The notes: generated by a model from the sequence alone, not told the origin. Numbered from the stretch's first letter, positions 1-5,960 are shown. The stretch is DNA of 6,623 bases from Acidobacteriaceae bacterium (GCA_003165855.1 PMXH01000579.1:1-6623); one strand, 5' to 3'. Translations and numbers: made by a program.

Positions 1-621
1 ATGGGCGTGTCGGCGGCGTTCAGCTTCTATCCCACAAAGAATCTCAGCGCCTACGGCGACGCCGGTTTGGTGACGACCAGCGACCCGGAGATGGCTGCGC
101 ACATGCGGCGTCTGCGCGATCACGGCAGCCCGCGCCGTTACGTTCACGAAGAGTTGGGATGGAACAGCCGCCTCGACGCCATGCAGGCGGCCATCCTGCG
201 CGTGAAGTTGAAGTACGTGGAAGGATGGAACGATGCCCGCCGCGAACGAGCGGGGCGCTACGACGAACTCTTTGCCGCGGCCGGCATCGCATCAACCGGC
301 GGCCCCGCTGAGAACGCTGCGCCCATTCAACTCCCGCAGACTTCGACGCAGGCTTATCATGTTTTCCATCAGTACGTCGTCCGCGCCTACCGCCGCGACG
401 AATTGCGCGAGTTCCTCACTGCGCGGAAGATCGGGACGGAAATTTATTATCCCATCCCGTTGCACCTGCAGCCCTGTTTCATGTATCTCGGCTACCGTGA
501 AGGTGACTTGCCCCAAGCCGAGCGCGCGGCGAAAGAAGTTTTGGCGCTGCCTATGTTTCCCGAACTCTCCGAAGAAGAACAGCGCTGGGTGGTGAAGAGC
601 ATCGCGGACTTCTACTGCTAG
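1..621 (+). CDS. DegT/DnrJ/EryC1 family PLP-dependent sugar aminotransferase, 3' part only
   Basis: This is the C-terminal 206 residues of an aminotransferase that adds an amino group to a keto-sugar nucleotide, a cytosolic step in making amino sugars for O-antigen, capsule or glycans. The family's Schiff-base lysine region is visible: F-S-F-Y-P-T-K with Lys13, followed by NLSAYGDAG. Further family blocks are the R-DHGSPRRY segment (about residues 38-47), LGWNSRLDAMQAAIL (52-66), YHVFHQYVV, and the C-terminal IGTEIYYPIPLHLQ and ALPMFPEL motifs. Family members are usually 360-400 residues with the catalytic Lys near the middle, so about 170-190 residues lie upstream of the window. The ATG at base 1 is therefore an internal Met, not the start. 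The gene converges with the lipoprotein gene, with only 15 bp between the stops and no obvious terminator. The exact sugar substrate cannot be read from this part; it resembles the WbpE/QdtB-like branch. Confidence 0.93.
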   Translation: MGVSAAFSFYPTKNLSAYGDAGLVTTSDPEMAAHMRRLRDHGSPRRYVHEELGWNSRLDAMQAAILRVKLKYVEGWNDARRERAGRYDELFAAAGIASTGGPAENAAPIQLPQTSTQAYHVFHQYVVRAYRRDELREFLTARKIGTEIYYPIPLHLQPCFMYLGYREGDLPQAERAAKEVLALPMFPELSEEEQRWVVKSIADFYC

Positions 622-636
622 CTTCAAGGCCCAAAT

Positions 637-1695
637 CTAGCGTCGACGACGTTTCCCCGCCGGTTTGGGAGTTTCCTTCTGCTCGCCCGGCGCCAGCACT
701 CTGCGCACAATCGGCGAGTTCATCTTGTATTTGCGTTCGGTGACGTTGCCGCTATCGTCTTTCACGCGCAGGATGAAGACCGGCAGCACGCCTTCCTTGT
801 CGAAACTCTCACTCGTCACCGTCACCGGAAGTACGCCGTTCAGGCCATGTTCGCGGTAAGCGGTTTCGTAACGATGCTTTCTGACATTCCAGGTGAAGAC
901 GCGAATCTGATCGAAGTCGTAGGGCAGGCCGTCATGCGGGTCCGTGATGACGCACAGATACTGCGAAACTTTTTTGTCTGTGCCTTCTTTGCCCGGGTCC
1001 TCCACCTGGTTCAGGACGAAGAATGCAACAAAGCGCTGGCCTTCGGCATACTGGGCAACTTCGAGCGGAACATCGAGGTCGATCATGCGTGCCAGCACCC
1101 AACCGACGCGGTTCTGCGCGTCCCGCACCAGCCACCAGTCTTCCAGCACCGGCCCGGAAGACGCCTTCCCGGACTTGGCCGAAACCGCGGCCGCTCCCGG
1201 CTGCTTCTCTGCCGTGGCGCGCTTCAGCACGGAAACCTTCGCTCCCGCCAAAAGCTGATACAGATGCTCGGTCTCGCGGCCGGGGGTTAAGTGCAGGTTC
1301 GAGTCGTTACGCAGAACACCCGGCGACTGCACCGGATCGCTGAGATTATCTTGTGTGAGCTTCTGCAGGCCGTCGTAGGTTTGCTGGTCCACCAGGTAAC
1401 GCTGTTCGATCCAGCCTTCGACGCCGGCCGCGGTGCGCACGCGGGAGAAGCGCTTCTCGCGCTCCAGCACCTCTACGCGTTCGCCGTTCTTGACCGTACC
1501 GACGCGGTTGTACATGGTGGCCACTTGGTCGCGCAGCGTGGCCTGAACCGCCGAGACATAATTAACCTCAAGGACGCGGTGGCCTCTGCGGTTGCAGGCG
1601 ACAAGTGCAAGCAAGAAAGCAGCGGCCAGTGCGAGGCGATAAGGAAGCTGCGATGGATAGGACGGTTTCACGATCTTAACGAGGTTGATCTTCAC
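637..1695 (-). CDS. SH3-domain lipoprotein with uncharacterised C-terminal domain
   Basis: Probable exported lipoprotein, up to 352 residues. The N-terminus has a hydrophobic stretch (about residues 21-33) ending in the lipobox L-V-A-C with Cys34. Two bacterial SH3-like segments follow, about 48-103 (NRVGTVKNGERVEVLER ... GVEGWIEQRYL) and about 128-207 (LHLTPGRETEHLYQLL ... WWLVRDAQNRVGWVLA). SH3b domains commonly bind peptidoglycan or peptide ligands, so a periplasmic cell-wall role is inferred. Residues about 215-330 form a further folded region that I do not recognise, ending in a very basic tail (GKRRRR). The start is uncertain. The GTG at 1695 sits inside a tandem repeat, and the first residues (VKINLVKIV) are themselves a repeat product. 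A second GTG at 1671 would give a more usual lipoprotein signal peptide with Cys26. Neither start has a clear ribosome binding site. It is divergent from the DsbA-like gene. Confidence 0.8.
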   Translation of the reverse strand: MKINLVKIVKPSYPSQLPYRLALAAAFLLALVACNRRGHRVLEVNYVSAVQATLRDQVATMYNRVGTVKNGERVEVLEREKRFSRVRTAAGVEGWIEQRYLVDQQTYDGLQKLTQDNLSDPVQSPGVLRNDSNLHLTPGRETEHLYQLLAGAKVSVLKRATAEKQPGAAAVSAKSGKASSGPVLEDWWLVRDAQNRVGWVLARMIDLDVPLEVAQYAEGQRFVAFFVLNQVEDPGKEGTDKKVSQYLCVITDPHDGLPYDFDQIRVFTWNVRKHRYETAYREHGLNGVLPVTVTSESFDKEGVLPVFILRVKDDSGNVTERKYKMNSPIVRRVLAPGEQKETPKPAGKRRRR

Positions 1696-1754
1696 GAGGT
1701 TAACGTCACGGGGTTAACGCTAGCGAGTTAACGTCTGCGAGCTAACTTCAAACA
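1672..1754. repeat. 14/15-bp tandem repeat array across the lipoprotein start
   Basis: Two abutting 15-bp units, GATCTTAACGAGGTT (1672-1686) and GATCTTCACGAGGTT (1687-1701), differ at one base. They run into 14-bp units that begin at 1699, 1713, 1727 and 1741. The first three begin with the palindrome GTTAAC and the fourth with GCTAAC. The last unit is eroded after its first bases. The array covers the 5' leader and, if the GTG at 1695 is used, the first codons. It may be a slippage-generated leader repeat or a phased array of protein-binding sites; the sequence cannot decide between them. Confidence 0.8.
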
Positions 1755-1766
1755 AATCAACTTTCT

Positions 1767-1772
1767 ACTATA
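1767..1772 (-). promoter_or_regulatory. possible -10 element for the lipoprotein gene
   Basis: On the minus strand this reads TATAGT, five of six bases matching TATAAT. It lies about 70-100 nt upstream of the two candidate GTG starts, so the 14-bp repeats would fall in the transcript leader. No convincing -35 hexamer is present at 16-18 bp, so this is a weak call. Confidence 0.25.
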
Positions 1773-1849
1773 GCGCGTTTGGGACGATGGTTTGCGTACA
1801 CCGAGGTGTGCACGCCTGCACCTCTGCGAAGCGGAACCCCTCCCGTAAC

Positions 1850-1879
1850 CTGACATCGCGAAGGCGCTTCGGTTACCAT
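1850..1879 (+). promoter_or_regulatory. candidate promoter with internal inverted repeat, DsbA-like gene
   Basis: CTGACA (1850-1855), an 18-bp spacer and TACCAT (1874-1879) match the sigma70-type hexamers at 5 and 4 of 6 bases. This places transcription start roughly 35 nt before the preferred ATG at 1922. Inside the spacer is a perfect inverted repeat, CGAAG-GCG-CTTCG (1859-1871), positioned where a repressor or a spacer-distorting regulator could bind. The operator role is inference. Confidence 0.33.
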
Positions 1880-1921
1880 GAAGACAGGCTTACTGCGAAC
1901 TCACTCATGACCAGACCAGTG

Positions 1922-2530
1922 ATGAAAAACATATTTCAGAATCGTCTCGTCCATCTCTTCCCGATCACATTGGTGCTCGCCGCCGGCTTGTGCGCAGCGG
2001 CGAACGACGCCGTGAATCCGGTATTGCGTCCGCCCAAAGGCGCGCAGGTAGCTATCGTGGTCTTCGAGGATCTGCAGTGCCCGCAGTGCCGCCGCGTGGC
2101 GCCCATTCTCGAGCAAGCTTCCAAGACCTATAAAATCCCCCTGATGCGTCATGACTTTCCCCTGCCCATGCACAACTGGTCCTACGAAGCGGCAGTGATG
2201 GCGCGCTACTTTGACGCAACTTCAAAAGAGCTGGGCAACGATTTCCGCGATTACATTTTCTCCAACCAATTGGAGATTAATCCGCAGAACTTGCGCGGCT
2301 ACGCCGAGAAGTTTGCCAGCGCACACAAAGTGGCTTTCCCTTTCGTGGTCGATCCGCAAGGCAAGTACGCCGCCGAGGTAAATGCCGACCGCGACCTCGG
2401 CAAGGCCATCAAGCTCGAACACACACCCACGGTCTACATCGTGAGCAGCCGGCATCCGGACAAGCCGTATGTGGAGATGAAAGACAGCAACCAACTCTAC
2501 TCGCTGATTGACGCCATGATGAAAGACTAG
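1922..2530 (+). CDS. DsbA/thioredoxin-fold exported thiol-disulfide protein
   Basis: Predicted periplasmic oxidoreductase of the thioredoxin fold that forms or isomerises disulfides in exported proteins, 202 residues from this start. Residues about 1-27 form a Sec signal peptide (basic MKNIFQNR, then a hydrophobic core ending in CAAA before NDAVN). The active site is C53-P-Q-C56 in FEDLQCPQC. The helical insertion typical of DsbA-like proteins follows (about 78-135, with FPLPMHNWSYEAA). The cis-proline loop is T168-P169 in EHTPTVYIV. The frame is open further upstream, with ATGs at 1907 and 1787. I chose 1922 because it begins a normal signal peptide, whereas the longer N-termini are basic and unlike any targeting signal. 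None has a strong ribosome binding site. CPQC differs from the E. coli DsbA CPHC, which would alter redox potential. No DsbB or VKOR partner is in view. Its stop is 13 bp from that of the convergent CDF gene. Confidence 0.88.
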   Translation: MKNIFQNRLVHLFPITLVLAAGLCAAANDAVNPVLRPPKGAQVAIVVFEDLQCPQCRRVAPILEQASKTYKIPLMRHDFPLPMHNWSYEAAVMARYFDATSKELGNDFRDYIFSNQLEINPQNLRGYAEKFASAHKVAFPFVVDPQGKYAAEVNADRDLGKAIKLEHTPTVYIVSSRHPDKPYVEMKDSNQLYSLIDAMMKD

Positions 2531-2543
2531 AGGGCAGCTCTTG

Positions 2544-2565
2544 CTACTCCGGCCGGCCGGTGTAG
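2544..2565. terminator. GC-rich 22-bp inverted repeat at a convergent gene junction
   Basis: CTAC-T-CCGGCCGGCCGG-T-GTAG is a perfect inverted repeat apart from one T/T mismatch. It starts 13 bp after the DsbA-like stop and includes the stop codon of the CDF gene. It could fold into a strong hairpin in transcripts from either side and act as a bidirectional termination or mRNA 3'-end element. No T-tract follows on either strand, so it is not a canonical intrinsic terminator. The repeat also encodes the last CDF residues (TGRPE), so chance is possible. Confidence 0.35.
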
Positions 2566-3512
2566 TGCTCCTGCGAATGCACGTCAGCATGGTCTTCCAG
2601 CGATTCCAGGTGCGTGATGACTTCGGCGGGAATCGCCAGTTCCACGGGTAGTCGCTCTTCCAGCGCGGTGGCCAGGCGATGCGCTTCTCCTACCGGGGTG
2701 GCGTGCGGAAATAGTAAGTGGACTTCAATGATCTGCCGGTAGCCCGTAGTTCGAAAGCGCACGCCATGATAGTGCACATCGAGTTCGCTGCAAATCGCGT
2801 CCAGCTTTTCGCGAATCTTCTTGCCGGCTTCCGGATCGGAATAGTCGAGCAATCCAACCGCCGAGCGCCAGGTCAGCCGACCTCCTGACCAAAGAATGTT
2901 CGCGGCGACGACGATCGCGATCAGTGGATCGAACGGCTTCCATCCCGTGAGCATGACCAATCCGAGCCCGGCCACGACACCGAAGCTGGTCAGGCTGTCG
3001 GTGAGCACGTGTTTGCCATCGGCCTCCAGGATGAGCGAGTGGCATCGCTTTCCAACCCGCAGCAGATACCAGCCGAGTCCAGCATTGAGAACGCCCGCGG
3101 CCAGAAGCAGCAGCGTGCCCGCGCCCAGATGCTCCAGCTTTAGTCCGGCCAGCCACTTCTCCACCGCAGCCACCAGGATCCAGACTGCGGCCAGAATGAT
3201 CATTGCGCCTTCGAAACCGGCGGAAAAAAAAGTGATGCGTTCGTAACCGTAGAGGAACGTAGGACCCGCGGGCTTGCTGCTGAGCCGCAGGCTGAAGGCG
3301 GCAAACGCTACCGCGACCACGTGTACGACCGACTCGGCGAAGTCGGAGAGAACGGCCGCCGACCCCGTCATGCGATAGGCCGCGGTTTTGCCGATCAGCA
3401 TCAGGACGCCGACAATCAGCGACAACCGCATGGCAAGGCGCGCCGCGCGCAGCTCTTCGGAATCGCGCCGCCAAGCAGACGGATTGGACAAAGCAGCGAT
3501 GGTATCGGCCAT
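2544..3512 (-). CDS. cation diffusion facilitator (CDF) metal/proton antiporter
   Basis: Inner-membrane exporter of divalent metal ions, usually Zn, Fe, Co or Mn, driven by protons; 322 residues, a normal length. Six hydrophobic segments are visible (about 26-48, 52-75, 95-117, 130-152, 168-190, 195-212), then a cytosolic ferredoxin-like domain (about 225-305). TM5 has the canonical H168-V-L-T-D172. In TM2 the usual acidic pair is replaced: aligned by eye to E. coli YiiP, the D45/D49 positions are E60 and H64. The YiiP site B residues after TM2 are absent (YGYER in place of the His-containing loop). Cytosolic metal ligands look kept: H249, H265, H278 and H301. The tail carries H308, H312 and H316 at 4-residue spacing. 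The ATG at 3512 has GGGAG five bases upstream. It lies downstream of pfk on the same strand with a CRP-like site between them. Metal specificity cannot be assigned. Confidence 0.92.
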   Translation of the reverse strand: MADTIAALSNPSAWRRDSEELRAARLAMRLSLIVGVLMLIGKTAAYRMTGSAAVLSDFAESVVHVVAVAFAAFSLRLSSKPAGPTFLYGYERITFFSAGFEGAMIILAAVWILVAAVEKWLAGLKLEHLGAGTLLLLAAGVLNAGLGWYLLRVGKRCHSLILEADGKHVLTDSLTSFGVVAGLGLVMLTGWKPFDPLIAIVVAANILWSGGRLTWRSAVGLLDYSDPEAGKKIREKLDAICSELDVHYHGVRFRTTGYRQIIEVHLLFPHATPVGEAHRLATALEERLPVELAIPAEVITHLESLEDHADVHSQEHYTGRPE

Positions 3513-3567
3513 GAGCGCTCCCGAGAAAGATGCAGAAGCAAGACTGACACGGGCGTTTGAAGGCTGA

Positions 3568-3585
3568 CTGTGATCGGGATCACAG
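3568..3585. promoter_or_regulatory. CRP/FNR-type operator palindrome
   Basis: CTGTGATC-GG-GATCACAG has perfect 8-bp arms and contains TGTGA-N6-TCACA, identical in its half-sites to the E. coli CRP consensus TGTGATCNNGATCACA. It lies in the 118-bp gap between the phosphofructokinase stop and the CDF start, about 56-73 bp upstream of the CDF ATG. That spacing fits activation or repression of a CDF promoter. I could not identify convincing -10/-35 hexamers nearby. Binding by a CRP-family regulator is inferred from the motif alone. No T-run follows, so a terminator hairpin is less likely. Confidence 0.65.
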
Positions 3586-3630
3586 AGGAGTTTACGGCAG
3601 AGATGAGCCGGCGCCTTCTATACTCTAAGA

Positions 3631-4695
<1,065 letters not shown>

Positions 4696-4704
4696 AGGGA
4701 AATC

Positions 4705-4732
4705 CGTTGTTGGTCGTTCGTTGTTGGTCGTT
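4705..4732. repeat. perfect 14-bp tandem repeat in the pfk leader
   Basis: Two abutting identical copies of CGTTGTTGGTCGTT (4705-4718 and 4719-4732). On the mRNA-sense strand this reads as near-heptads AACGACC and AACAACG, alternating. The array ends nine bases before the pfk ATG and lies inside the predicted 5' leader. The mRNA here is A/C-rich and unlikely to fold, so it could serve as an unstructured ribosome landing region in the absence of a strong Shine-Dalgarno. It may equally be a neutral slippage product. Confidence 0.85.
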
Positions 4733-4763
4733 AGCGGCCGATGAGTGGGCAGCCGCTTTTACG

Positions 4764-4791
4764 ATCATACTGTGCCCTCGGGGAATGGCAA
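4764..4791 (-). promoter_or_regulatory. sigma70-type promoter of the phosphofructokinase gene
   Basis: On the minus strand TTGCCA (4791-4786), a 16-bp spacer and TATGAT (4769-4764) each match the consensus at 5 of 6 bases. Transcription would begin near 4757, giving a leader of about 60 nt that contains the 14-bp repeat. This is the best promoter in the window by hexamer match. Confidence 0.6.
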
Positions 4792-4826
4792 CTTACGAGT
4801 GGTCGTGGAGAGATTTGGGAGCCCGG

Positions 4827-5204
4827 TCACAGGACAAGAGCAAGTCGGGCGGCGTCTGCGAAGGCACGGAAATCCTTATCTCGCGTGAGGAGGGCAATGC
4901 CGCGGTCGAGACAGGTTTGAGCGATCAGCGCGTCTCCAAGGCGCGCTTTGCGGCGCTTCGACAATACTCTCGCCCGCAGCAGACCGGCGCGCTGCCAATA
5001 GCCGGGTTCGAGGTCAATCATGGGAATCTCCGCGAGGGTCTCGGCAACGTGCGAGGGAAGCCCCGGGTCGCTCAATAGTTCGGTGAGCACGACTGGGATC
5101 ATCCATACGCGCCGGTCGGCCAGCGCCTTATCAAGCTCTTGCACGTCTTCGCCTGGCTCGCCATCCAGAAACGCGATCCACGTGCTGGTGTCGACTGCGA
5201 TCAT
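4827..5204 (-). CDS. vapC: PIN-domain ribonuclease toxin, VapC type (module 1)
   Basis: Toxin of a type II toxin-antitoxin module, 125 residues. It is a PIN-fold endoribonuclease of the kind that cleaves tRNA or rRNA in a metal-dependent way when freed from its antitoxin. The acidic quartet is complete: D5 (MIAVDTSTW), E42 (VVLTELL), D91 (LGDALIA) and D109 (LTRDKDF). The protein should therefore be active. The ATG at 5204 puts the first catalytic Asp at residue 5, as is normal for VapC. No other ATG, GTG or TTG start lies between it and the antitoxin stop, and the ribosome binding site is weak. The toxin follows its antitoxin by 37 bp, wider than the overlap often seen in VapBC pairs. Its RNA target cannot be predicted. 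Confidence 0.93.
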   Translation of the reverse strand: MIAVDTSTWIAFLDGEPGEDVQELDKALADRRVWMIPVVLTELLSDPGLPSHVAETLAEIPMIDLEPGYWQRAGLLRARVLSKRRKARLGDALIAQTCLDRGIALLTRDKDFRAFADAARLALVL

Positions 5205-5241
5205 GATTGGCAGCCGAAAGTCCGATGAATGAGCGACCGGT

Positions 5242-5448
5242 TCATTCGCGATCTTCTTTCAGTTCCTCGAACGTGCGGCTGAATCGGACCTTGCCGCGCA
5301 ATTGCAGCAGGCGATCATAGGCTTGCGACGCCGCCAGCAATTGCAGGCCGGCTCGTATGGTCTGAGTGATGCCCGCACCGCTCGCCTGCTGCGCCTTTTG
5401 CAGAAGCTCATCTGGGATTTCCACCGTGATCTTCCGCGCCGTGGCCAT
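5242..5448 (-). CDS. vapB: ribbon-helix-helix antitoxin, VapB type (module 1)
   Basis: Small 68-residue antitoxin that should bind and silence the PIN toxin encoded just downstream and repress the operon as a DNA-binding dimer. Residues about 6-13 (KITVEIPD) form the DNA-contacting beta strand. Two helices follow, about 14-24 and 30-47 (ITQTIRAGLQLLAA), as in ribbon-helix-helix proteins. The C-terminal part (about 52-68, KVRFSRTFEELKEDRE) is charged and fits the toxin-wrapping tail. The frame is open 26 codons further upstream to 5526, but that extension would run through the TATAAT box and the operator-like array, so the Met at 5448 is preferred. It is divergent from the second module, with 166 bp between the two antitoxin starts. 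Confidence 0.85.
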   Translation of the reverse strand: MATARKITVEIPDELLQKAQQASGAGITQTIRAGLQLLAASQAYDRLLQLRGKVRFSRTFEELKEDRE

Positions 5449-5458
5449 AATGAGTCCT

Positions 5459-5464
5459 ATTATA
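5459..5464 (-). promoter_or_regulatory. perfect -10 box (TATAAT) for toxin-antitoxin module 1
   Basis: The minus strand reads GGTATAATAGG, with TATAAT at 5464-5459. Its 3' edge lies only 10 nt from the antitoxin ATG, so transcription would start about 3-5 nt before the ATG, nearly leaderless. No good -35 is present at 16-18 bp. An AGGA six bases before the ATG looks like a Shine-Dalgarno but would not be transcribed if this -10 is the one used, so the two readings compete. Confidence 0.5.
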
Positions 5465-5508
5465 CCGTACTCGATACCAGTCTTCGATATGGTATTTGGA
5501 TGTGGTAT
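5462..5508. promoter_or_regulatory. symmetric ATACC/GGTAT operator-like array
   Basis: ATACC occurs at 5462-5466 and 5474-5478, and its complement GGTAT at 5491-5495 and 5504-5508. All four are arranged around one centre near 5485. The inner flanks extend to GATACCA (5473-5479) and TGGTATC (5503-5509). Ribbon-helix-helix antitoxins bind short half-sites repeated about one helical turn apart, and the 12-13 bp spacing within each arm is close to that. The array overlaps the TATAAT box of module 1, as expected for autorepression. The binding protein is inferred. Confidence 0.5.
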
Positions 5509-5575
5509 CTCAACTGAGCGGAGCACGCTGTGGTGGAGGAATAGCGACTTTCGTTCTGTTCTAGAGGCAGAGGGC

Positions 5576-5607
5576 TTGACTTCGTGAGTTAGTCTAGCTT
5601 AAGCTAG
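5576..5607 (+). promoter_or_regulatory. promoter/operator of toxin-antitoxin module 2
   Basis: TTGACT (5576-5581) is a 5-of-6 match to the -35 hexamer. At 17-18 bp the -10 is poor (TTAAGC or TAAGCT) and falls within a perfect 14-bp palindrome, CTAGCTTAAGCTAG (5594-5607). Such a palindrome over the -10 region is typical of an autoregulated Phd/YefM antitoxin operator. The ATG at 5615 is 33 bp from the end of the -35 hexamer, which places transcription start at or just before the ATG. No Shine-Dalgarno is present, in keeping with a leaderless mRNA. Confidence 0.5.
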
Positions 5608-5614
5608 CTCATAC

Positions 5615-5902
5615 ATGAAAGCAGAGAGTCAGATTACGCTCCAAGTGGGGGCTTTTGAAGCCAAGAACACGCTTGGGACGTTGCTCGACCGGGTCGAGCA
5701 GGGCGAGGAAATCGTGATCACCCGCCATGGCAAGCCTGTTGCCCGGCTTGTGCCCAGCACCGGACACATCGATCAAGATCGAGTACGGGCAGCATTCGAG
5801 CGTCTGCGCGAACGAGCTAGACAGTTGGCGCGGGAGAATCCGGGGCAGCCTGCCTTCGACTGGGAAGAGATCAAGAAGCTGCGCGACGAGGGGCGTCGGT
5901 GA
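5615..5902 (+). CDS. Phd/YefM family antitoxin (module 2)
   Basis: Antitoxin of 95 residues that should neutralise the PIN toxin downstream and autoregulate the pair. The N-terminal Phd/YefM domain (about residues 8-50) shows the family's pattern: VGAFEAKNTLGTLLDRVEQGE, then IVITRHGKPVARLVP. The C-terminal 45 residues are highly charged and helical (ERLRERARQLARE ... FDWEEIKKLRDEGRR), as expected of the disordered toxin-binding tail. The ATG at 5615 is the only start that retains the whole domain, and no Shine-Dalgarno precedes it. A palindromic operator candidate lies 8 bp upstream. The gap to the toxin gene is 58 bp and holds a tandem repeat; most modules of this class have touching or overlapping genes. 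Confidence 0.92.
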   Translation: MKAESQITLQVGAFEAKNTLGTLLDRVEQGEEIVITRHGKPVARLVPSTGHIDQDRVRAAFERLRERARQLARENPGQPAFDWEEIKKLRDEGRR

Positions 5903-5959
5903 TCTCCGTAGCGAGGCTCTGGTTGCGGGAGTCTGGTTGCCGAGATCTGGAGCCGCGGG
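5903..5959 (+). repeat. 14-bp tandem repeats between antitoxin and toxin genes of module 2
   Basis: Units are TCTGGTTGCGGGAG (5918-5931), TCTGGTTGCCGAGA (5932-5945) and TCTGGAGCCGCGGG (5946-5959), preceded by a decayed 15-bp unit starting TCTCCG at 5903. The first two full units differ at three or four positions and the third is more diverged. The array starts right after the antitoxin stop and ends one base before the toxin ATG. The last unit supplies GGAG (5949-5952), eight bases before that ATG, so the repeat itself seems to carry the toxin's ribosome binding site. Confidence 0.8.
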
Positions 5960-5960
5960 A

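Noticed and set aside
847..1731. Several plus-strand open frames of 100-147 codons opposite the lipoprotein gene
   Set aside because: The minus-strand frame has a lipobox and two SH3-like domains. The opposing frames have low-complexity, Arg-rich or unstructured products.
1803..1824. GAGGTG…CACCTC hairpin as a riboswitch or attenuator
   Set aside because: The 6-bp stem with a 10-nt loop lies upstream of the candidate promoter and has no conserved aptamer-like surroundings; likely chance.
1787..1921. A 45-residue N-terminal extension of the DsbA-like protein
   Set aside because: It is basic, has no targeting signal, and would hide the good signal peptide beginning at 1922. It also overlaps the candidate promoter.
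2222..2590. Minus-strand frame opposite the DsbA-like gene
   Set aside because: The plus-strand gene has a signal peptide, CPQC and a cis-Pro loop; the opposing frame shows no domain.
3568..3585. The CRP-like palindrome as an intrinsic terminator of pfk
   Set aside because: The arms could fold, but no U-run follows in the pfk direction and the half-sites match a DNA-binding consensus.
5449..5526. A 26-codon N-terminal extension of the module 1 antitoxin
   Set aside because: It would run through the TATAAT box and the symmetric ATACC/GGTAT array, and ribbon-helix-helix antitoxins begin just before the beta strand.
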